Both the position numbers and the translations under genes were made by a program. From positions 20,973,823-21,037,822 of the forward strand of contig JASXTE010000010.1 of NCBI GenBank assembly GCA_030280995.1: a stretch of 64,000 nucleotides of DNA, in the 5' to 3' direction. The stretch's first letter is position 1; each line of letters opens with the position of its first letter. Under the pieces are notes generated by a model. It worked only from the letters and a program-made list of their open reading frames with translations, was not told where the DNA came from and did not search any database. Of this stretch, positions 57,556 to 64,000 are shown one piece after another. Source of the stretch: Hemileia vastatrix (lineage: Eukaryota; Basidiomycota; Pucciniomycetes; Pucciniales; Zaghouaniaceae).

Positions 57556-57945
57556 GGGGGTATCAATGTTCAGGGATCCACAGTTAGGGATCAGGAATTT
57601 TTTTCCCAGGATCAGACATTATTAGTTGTGGAAGACTCTTATCCACTAGCCCCAGGGCTAGTGGATAAGGAATCCACGATAATGCATTATCCCGCCTCTT
57701 ATACCCCATTTTCTATTCCTAATTCCTGATCCAAAACTCATCACATCCATGAGGCATATCCAGAGAGTAGTCCAAGATGTGGTTATGAAAAATTGAGTAG
57801 AAAAATGTCATATAAGAGGTGAACATTGAAATTTAAAGTGTCTAATAACTCAATTGTTAGAAAAAATAATTGCAAAAGATAATTGAAGTATAAGGATTTT
57901 TATCCGCAATTAATTTAATTGCGGATCCCTGAACATTGATACCCC
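57556..57945. mobile_element. PIF/Harbinger-like MITE (390 bp, TSD tta)
   Basis: Inverted termini GGGGGTATCAATGTTCAGGG and (reversed) GGGGTATCAATGTTCAGGG. tta on both sides (57553-57555, 57946-57948). TTA duplications with GGG-starting ends fit the PIF/Harbinger superfamily. Two perfect internal hairpins: 57638-57652 with 57655-57669, and 57902-57913 with 57915-57926. No coding capacity. Confidence 0.87.
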
Positions 57946-58300
57946 TTATTATCCTAAATATCTTCTCTCTTGGTGGGGGAAGAAGGATAGGGGTTTTTTC
58001 TTTAGACTAAGAGTAATATGACTCAAGTTAAAGGATAAAGAAATTCTTATTTTATTCTTAACTACTCCTAACTCATAGGACCCATGGGAAAAAAAATTGG
58101 GAAATATTTAATCAAATCAATAATTGCCTCTCTCTGTACATTACTTAATTGATCACTAATGGAGTAAGTATCTATTTCAGGAAGAAAGTTATCAATTTTA
58201 TCTGTAGATCTTTCTTTACATTGAATTAAAGAAATGATGTTTTTTGATAGGTTTCCAGAAAATTTTTTAGAAGAAGAAATTTTAAATTTTATTTTACCAT

Positions 58301-59404
58301 TCAAACCTGATGTGAAAAGAATTGTTTTCTGGATCTAATTTGATACCAAACATGGTTGAAATGTCATTTCTCATAATAAACCAATTGCTTTAGTTGTAAT
58401 TTTTATTACTAAAAACTCACAAATAGCTCTGAAAAAGCCAATATTATATTTAAAAAAGATAGTGGTTTTATATATTCCAATAGGAATTAAAATAGAGACA
58501 TAACCTCTTCAATTTTCAGAGTTAATAGGTCACAATTTAGAATGATAATATTTATCCAATGAAGCCAGTGCTTTTTCAGACACCACACTACCACCAGCAC
58601 CAGATTAAAGTACAACCTCAAAATTCTTCATATTTATGATAACAGGTGCTCTCAAGAAAGATATTAATATGGAGTTGTTAGTAATATATTTTATAATCTC
58701 AGCATTTTCCAGTAAAGATAAATCAGAGTTATAAACTTCAGATATATTATCTAATTATTGGACATCTTGTTCCAACATCAGAGCTTCATTTAAAGAATCA
58801 ATTTAATAAGAGACATTACTATCATAGTCACTGGAGGAATCATCAAGGTCAACTGTATCATTTTTACGTTCCTCAGTCTGTTCAACAAGATAAATATTTT
58901 TGTCACAAAAATTTCTTTCGAAAATGACTTGTTATGTTTGAAACAAGTATTTTTTGCATATTTATTTGGTGCAACTGGAGAAGAGGGTGCTCCATGTTTT
59001 TCTGGAAGTTTTGATGAAGACTTGTGCTGATCATAGTGAGTTTTTGAGGGATAACTCTTTGATTCATACCTGTTTTTGAGGAGTACTTCATTACAGATAT
59101 TAATGAAAGAGGAAAGCTCATTCAAGTACTCAGTACTAGCTACAATCAAATCTCTAAGAGAATTTTGTAATTTATAGAGGATTTTATCTCTCTAAATATC
59201 ATAATCCATTTTTGGATCCATTTCTTTAGTAACTTTAGTTATATTCATTAGTAAGACAATAGGTTTTTTTAGAAAGGGAGGATGTATATCTAGAATGTTC
59301 ATACAATCTTTGCTGTGCCAATCTGAATTTGGAACTACCAAATTGATTTTCAATTAACGCTTTCCACTCATTCCATGTTTAATAATGATTGTCCAATAGA
59401 ACAG
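58301..59404 (-). pseudogene. gag: Element E protease and Gag end
   Basis: Minus strand. The protease region shows S-G-A-G-G-S-V-V-S-E-K-A-L-A-S near 58600, with a stop at the active-site Asp side. Gag C-terminal sequence includes S-F-I-N-I-C-N-E-V-L-L (about 59080) and A-P-N/K-K-Y-A-K-N-T. It breaks off at 59404 within the Gag domain. Confidence 0.75.
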
Positions 59405-60270
59405 TGTCAGCCTAGGTATCTCCAGGACTGAGTAATTCTTATGTTTAAAATAAGATAACCTTATATACATTAAGCTTATATCTTAAAAATAAGGTTAAAA
59501 CACTTATATATATGTTTATAATACATTATATATAATTATTACACTATTATATAACTTATAGTAGCTTAAATAGCTTATTCTTGGCCTAATAATACTTATT
59601 AAGGTTTTAATGGAGTCATAATATATTTATCTTAAGTGATATTAAGTAATTATTGACATACATAAGCTTATATGTATACATAAATCTCATATTCAGTAAA
59701 ATATACAGTATATTATGTATATTTAGGTCTATAAGTGGGTTTTAGCCTCTTAATAGCCTATAACCTTTGTTTTTCTGCTTATTTTAGGTCATATGGACGT
59801 ATTCAGTGGATTCACAAAGCCTACAGAAGCATAAACATCTATTTCAGGCGCATGTACTCAGTTTGGACAACTTAATCTGTTTCCTTGGATGGATATTCAC
59901 AGATTTATGGGTTGGGAGGTCATTGCTGGGTTAATATAGATGCTTTGGGATGTTATTAGGGGATTGAAAATTTAATTTGTTTCATTTATATGCTTTGGGT
60001 TTCATTTTATTCCTTTTGGATTAGTTATTTTACCTGTTTCTTTATGATATCCACTTTTATCTGGATTTTCTATTTATGGTATGGGTCTGTGTTATCATCA
60101 ATTGTGATGGAGGGTCCTTACTGGAGGTCTGGGTGTTGAATCTGCTTGAAGTGGACGCCATGGGGAGATGATAGGCCCTCACAGTGCTGCAATTGCCAGG
60201 GATAGCAGTGATATCATCTGGATTGAAGGTCTGTGCACTCCAGTAGATTTTGGTATAAGTAAGGAGGGAT
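59405..60270 (+). repeat. LTR fragment and unassigned element end
   Basis: 59405 begins tgtcagcctaggtatctccag, like the start of the B/C LTR, and stays AT-rich to about 59790. The matching LTR end is not found. From about 59790 to 60270 base composition is more balanced and the stretch ends in aaggaggga just before an LTR, resembling an element 3' end with polypurine tract. No coding region recognised. Confidence 0.5.
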
Positions 60271-61077
60271 TGTCACTGGACCACCTACGCACAAGGTCAA
60301 GGGTGTTCCTGGAAGTGAGATGGAGAGAGTTTAGAAACTTATTTAAAGCACAGAGGAAATGTTCGAGGAAGTGATTCAAAGATGAGTCAAAGGAAGAGCT
60401 ACTGCTTCACGATATGTTTGATAAGAATTCTAATATAATTTAAGGGTAATATTAATATTCTTAAGATCTCACAAAGGGTTGGAAACTCAATAATCAAAGA
60501 TTTAAGATTTAGAAATGATTACTGAGAAAAGTAAGGGAAGATACAATAATAATGATTTAACCTGAAGCTTTACCACTATTAACTATATATATGTTTTATA
60601 ATTTAATTCTAAAGAAATATCAAACCAAAATTCATTCCCTTTTATATTCATTATTCCTCCTCGCATTGACCTCATACCCATCCATCATTCCGCACACCAC
60701 AGACCACCAAAATTATACCGGTTACACCTGGACCCTCCTCACTAACATCCGTTAACCCTTTAATCCTCCACTATCCATCCCGTCCATGCTCACTACCCCT
60801 TTTAATAACCCACAGATACTTAATAAAACTTTTAGCAGACTATTACATTAATTATTGCACTGTGTGTCGCTTATTGAGGAAAAGACTAAAACATACTATT
60901 GAGAGATTGACTAATTAAGATTTAAAGTTTAGATTGTCGCTGTTGAATAGTGAGTACACAAAGGAAAGTCACAGTTGTTAAGTAGAATTGTTTTCTGCGC
61001 TTTGAGTATGGATTTAGACCTCTTTATTATTGATTTAATGAGCTGCTTTTGCCTCGAGTGTCATGTGGCACGTGACA
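60271..61077. repeat. LTR, same family as the solo LTR at 56688
   Basis: 807 bp with tgtcac ... gtgaca ends. Orientation is unclear: aaggaggga before the left end suggests a plus-strand 3' LTR, but a better TATA box (tataaaagg) and similarity to the 56688 copy run on the minus strand. Flanks gggat and gatgc do not match, so it is not a simple solo LTR. Confidence 0.7.
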
Positions 61078-61089
61078 GATGCCCGGGTA

Positions 61090-61097
61090 TAAAAAGC
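61090..61097 (+). promoter_or_regulatory. TATA box upstream of the Cys-rich gene
   Basis: gcccgggtataaaaagcgagc is placed ~115 bp before the ATG at 61209, directly after the LTR end. It is followed by a CT-rich leader, which is usual for fungal promoters. Confidence 0.5.
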
Positions 61098-61208
61098 GAG
61101 CTCCATTGAGCATGAGACATATTTTTCCCACACTACTCTCTCTCATCTCTTCTTTTGATTTTTATATTTATTTATGTTGCCTTGTCCTACCCCAAAGCAG
61201 ATGGTGGA

Positions 61209-62112
61209 ATGGTTACCCGGAAATATTCTCAAGCCTGCACGGCCTGTGAATTGATGGAATGTTTCTGCGTTGAAAGCATGGCTACACAAGGTCCTTGCCA
61301 GAAATGTGAGTTCTGCCACTGGAGACAGGTGACATGTGATTCCTTATCAAAAAACACGGACATCAAATGACGTTTTACAAAAACTAAATATTGGGTAATA
61401 CCAAAGACCAAAGCGGTGGTTGAAGATATCTGGGACGTATCAGTCAGGGATGATCAGTCAGTGGAAGAGATTGAGGAGGAGGTTGAGGATACTGTGGCAG
61501 CCTGGGTAACCCAGGCCACAGGTAAAAAACAAGGGATAAAAGAAGAGGTAGATGAGTTGGTTGAAGAGGATGAGGATAAAGTCCTTATCTCGAGACGGAC
61601 GCCAAAGAAGCGGCAGATGGTCATCGAAGATGACAAAGAGGAGAAGGAAGTGATGGTGGAAGTCACCACGAAATTATTTTTAGAGGCTGACCCATTTTTT
61701 GAGGTAAGTCTGCTTTTCTTTTATTTTCAAAAATTTTGTTACTGATGACCATATGTTTTAGAATTCATATTTCATCGCAGAAGTTCCAATTGTGGAAACT
61801 GCGCCATTGCTGCCAGTTGAGGAAAATTAACCAGTGATTGATTTGAGGGAGGACAAGGAAGAAACTCTTGACCAGGTATGGTCGAAGAAACCTCAGCAGG
61901 GTCGACAAGCTCGATTCATCGAAGATTTAAGTGGTGAGGTCAACAAGATTGTCAATGCTGCCTCCTTTGACATGGCTGAAGAATTACTAGAAATTGGAGA
62001 AGTGGTACCAGTAGGAGAGGAGGAGGTATTTGAGAAATCCAGGAAGGAAATAAGGGTGGTTTTGGAAAAAATGAATAAATTGGTTTGGGAGAAAATACAG
62101 GAGAAAATTTGA
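61209..62112 (+). pseudogene. Cys-rich gene (second family member), two nonsense codons
   Basis: ATG at 61209 chosen because it directly precedes Y-S-Q-A-C. The motif Y-x3-C-x2-C-x6-C-x15-C-H-W-x4-C-D-x-L is the same as at 43039, with two extra Cys (G-P-C-Q-K-C) inside the x15 stretch. TGA at 61368-61370 interrupts the frame, which then runs on through F-T-x2-K-x-W, also conserved at 43039. An acidic region (Glu/Asp-rich, residues ~70-160) follows. An intron of about 56 bp is at about 61704 to 61761 (GTAAGT...TTTTAG). Exon 2 has a TAA near 61828 and then an amphipathic charged C-terminus (...K-I-Q-E-K-I) ending at TGA 62110-62112. Function unknown; possibly zinc binding. Confidence 0.62.
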
Positions 62113-63040
62113 AATGGAAAGAAAAAAAAGAAAGAAAGAGGGAAGGAAGAAAATTAGAAAGCAATTTGTGTATTTATTAATTTATTTTATTTTGTTGTTT
62201 TAATTGAAATTTTAATATATATTTTATAAGATTTTGAGAAAGAAAAAGAAAAAAGGAAAAAAGAAAAGATTTGAATAAAATTTTGTTTTAAATTTTGAAA
62301 GAAGAAAAGAAAGAATGTTTAAATGAGGAAATTTTAGTTTAAGTTTTGAAAAGAAAAATTTAAGTAAGAAAAAAGAAATTGTTGATTGAAACAATTTTGT
62401 TTGAAATGAAAATTTAATGAGAGAAAAAAAATTTGTTATTCGTGAAAGTTTATTTATTGAGGTTTTTGAGGAATTTTGGTTATTTGAAAAGAAAGAAGAA
62501 AAATAGTTTTGAAAAAAAAAAGAATTTGAAAGAAAAGAGTAATTTGTTCAAAGAATTTTGAAAGAGAGATTTAAAGGTTGAAGTGAAGTTTGAGAAAGAT
62601 TTTTTTATTGAGTTCGTGAAAAATTTTGATAGTTTGAAGAAAAAGAAATAAGGGAAAAGAAGAAAAATTTGAAAGGAGAAAAAGAAAGAAAATTAAAGGA
62701 ATTATTGATTTTTAAGATTTTAATTTTATTATTTAATTTTATTTTATTTTTTAATGTTAACTTTTTTAATTTAATTTAATTTTAATTTTAATTTTAGTTT
62801 ATTTTATTTTATTTTATTTATTTATTTATTTTTAAAGAAGGTTGAAAAAAGCTTTTGAGAAGAAGAAAGAAGAAAAAAGAAAACAGAGTAAGGATTTTTC
62901 AGAAGAAAAGAAGTTTTAGAATTTTAAGAAAAGAAAAGAAAAGTGGAAGAAGAGAAAAAATAAAAGAGTGTTCTAAGGTTTTGATTTGAAAGGATTTTTA
63001 AGATGAAAAGATTATAGGAGTTCAGGGGCGTTAGAAACAT
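62113..63040 (+). other. Purine-rich, strand-asymmetric low-complexity tract
   Basis: Over about 900 bp the plus strand is dominated by gaaaagaaa, ttgaaag and gaagaaaa runs, with a ttttattttatttt block near 62710-62830. No coding sequence. It separates the Cys-rich gene from the chromovirus integrase. Confidence 0.85.
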
Positions 63041-63059
63041 TGATGGCTGGTTCTGAGGT

Positions 63060-64000
63060 ATTGAAGTTTCCCTTTTCACATTCTTGAATCAAAGATATGA
63101 CTTACTTCCCACTCTAGATGGTCTTCTACTTTGACTGGTTCCTGAGGAGGTTGGTTCCTGCCCGGGTATGTTTCTTGAGCCAGTTCCAGGAGAGATACGT
63201 GGAAAACAGGGTGAATAGCCTGCCATTTAGGAGGTAGCTTGATTTGAAACTCAGTTTTAGAGACTTCATAGTCAATTTTGAATGGTCTCAAGCGTTTTTC
63301 AGCCAGTTTCTTTGATGGTCAAGTCGTTTGAATGTTTCGTGCGTCGAGCCATACTTTGTTGCCTGGTTTAAAGGAAGGAGCAGATTGTCAATGTTTGTTG
63401 GCCTGTTCCTTGTACCTTCAAATTGCTAATTCAAAGTTTTATTTAAGTTCTTCTTGGATTCGTGATATGGTTTGAAGATAATGTTCTTCAGGATGACTAG
63501 TTCCTACATGGATTGAGTTGAATCGAGGATGTCTTCCATAAACAGTTTTGAAAGGGGATTTTTGTGTCAAAGAATGAGTTGAGTTATTATAAGCAAATTT
63601 GGCCAATGGTAACCATGTGGTCCAATCCTCTTGTTGGTAACTGACATAAATTTGAATGTATTGTTCAAGGATTTGTTTGACTCTTTCCGTTTGCCCTTTG
63701 GTTTCAGGATGATAGGCCTTGGAGAGATTCCTCATGATATTAAGTTATTGACACAATTGAGTCCAGAATGTGGATACAAACAATGAGCCTCTATCTGAGA
63801 TAATATCATTAGGTAAGCCATGTTTTGAAAATACATATTCTAGAAAAAAATTTGACAAATATTCTGCTGTAGCAGTAGTAGTGGTTTTAATGAAAATAGA
63901 CATTTTTGAAAATCTATCTACTATTACTAATATAGCATCAAAATTATTAGAAAGAGGAAGTTGAGAAATAAAATCCATTGATAAAGATTCCAAAGGTTTA
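63060..64000 (-). pseudogene. pol: Chromovirus integrase, running off the right edge
   Basis: Minus strand. Catalytic D (S-M-D-F-I-S-Q-L-P, 63990), D (I-S-D-R-G-S, about 63800) and E (Q-T-E-R-V, about 63690). Y-x-Q-E-D-W-T-T-W-L-P-L-A-K-F-A-Y-N is a gypsy hallmark. The C-terminal V-F-H-V-S-L-L and a chromodomain start (E-W-E-V-S-H-I-F-D-S-R) follow, which breaks off near 63076 after L-Q-Y-L in another frame. In-frame stops lie near 63745 and 63435. RT would lie beyond the window. It is a different lineage from B/C/E. Confidence 0.88.

Larger units (their letters stand above)
55641..58300 (-). pseudogene. pol: Element E RT and RNase H (split by solo LTR and MITE)
   Basis: Minus strand. 56470-55817 is open and holds the RT palm and RNase H (C-T-D-A-S-F). 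The catalytic box reads V-Y-I-N-D, so one Asp is Asn. TAA at 56474-56476 stands where C has CAA. The N-terminal RT half is broken by a solo LTR at 56688-57437 and the PIF-like MITE at 57556-57945. The linker to protease is open at 58304-58068. Confidence 0.83.
52462..59404 (-). mobile_element. Element E: decayed B/C-type chromovirus, truncated
   Basis: Minus strand. 3' LTR 52462-53762, then polypurine tract 53763-53773, integrase, RNase H, RT, protease, and gag that breaks off at 59404 where LTR-like sequence (59405) begins. Its 5' LTR is not found. It carries three later insertions: a CACTA-like MITE (54020), a solo LTR (56688) and a PIF-like MITE (57556). Catalytic residues of RT and integrase are mutated. 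Confidence 0.85.

Noticed and set aside
60168..60374. Small frame spanning the LTR border at 60271
   Set aside because: Crosses an element boundary and has no recognisable motif.
61416..61669. Minus-strand Ser/Thr-rich frame opposite the Cys-rich gene
   Set aside because: Shadow of the Glu/Asp-rich coding exon on the plus strand.

Overview
This 64 kb window looks like gene-poor, AT-rich, transposon-packed DNA from a fungus, most probably a basidiomycete (Agaricomycete-type). That is inferred from the retroelement families (Ty3 chromoviruses and an Agaricomycete-type Ty3 element) and from short GT-AG introns of about 35-70 bp. I see no recognisable host housekeeping gene, rRNA, tRNA or CRISPR array. 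Nearly everything that can be explained is a transposable element, a solo LTR, a MITE or a decayed fragment of one.

Layout. 1-1270: LTR cut by the window edge. 3021-4250: reverse solo LTR with a perfect 5-bp target duplication (TSD). 4350-26084: element B, a minus-strand chromovirus with TSD attct, whose left LTR has been split by element D (4664-17886, 13.2 kb, plus strand, TSD acgg). D carries gag, protease, RT, RNase H and integrase in the sense direction. It also has a long downstream region with several repeat families and two spliced-looking antisense genes before its 3' LTR. 26363-35822: element C, a second chromovirus of the same group as B, complete with 1252/1253-bp LTRs and TSD ttagt. 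35828-40186: spacer with a perfect (CCCCTTT)n array and a (CCA)n array. 40192-46181: solo LTR split by a 4.7 kb terminal-inverted-repeat transposon (40847-45550). That transposon holds a Cys-rich gene (itself split by a CACTA-like MITE) and fragments of a Myb/SANT-like protein. 47545-47757: another MITE. 47797-49690: internally deleted Ty1/copia remnant (minus). 50090-52461: Ty3 remnant (minus) interrupted by element E. 52462-59404: element E, a badly decayed B/C relative (minus), carrying a second CACTA-like MITE, a solo LTR and a PIF/Harbinger-like MITE. 59405-61077: LTR-related sequence and another LTR. 61209-62112: a second Cys-rich gene. 62113-63040: purine-rich tract. 63060-64000: a chromovirus integrase that runs off the right edge.

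How the parts relate. B, C and E share a gag, coiled-coil, protease, RT, RNase H, integrase, AT-hook-like and chromodomain layout. All are disabled by nonsense and frameshift mutations, and E and B have lost integrase catalytic residues. D belongs to a different Ty3 lineage and appears to prime from tRNA-Lys. The most interesting signals are three. (1) An overprinted second reading frame in the gag of B and C is conserved at protein level, with many synonymous differences. (2) A TE-associated family of Cys-rich proteins shares an exactly spaced Cys motif. (3) Element D carries antisense, intron-containing genes together with a dispersed iterated ~22-nt motif.
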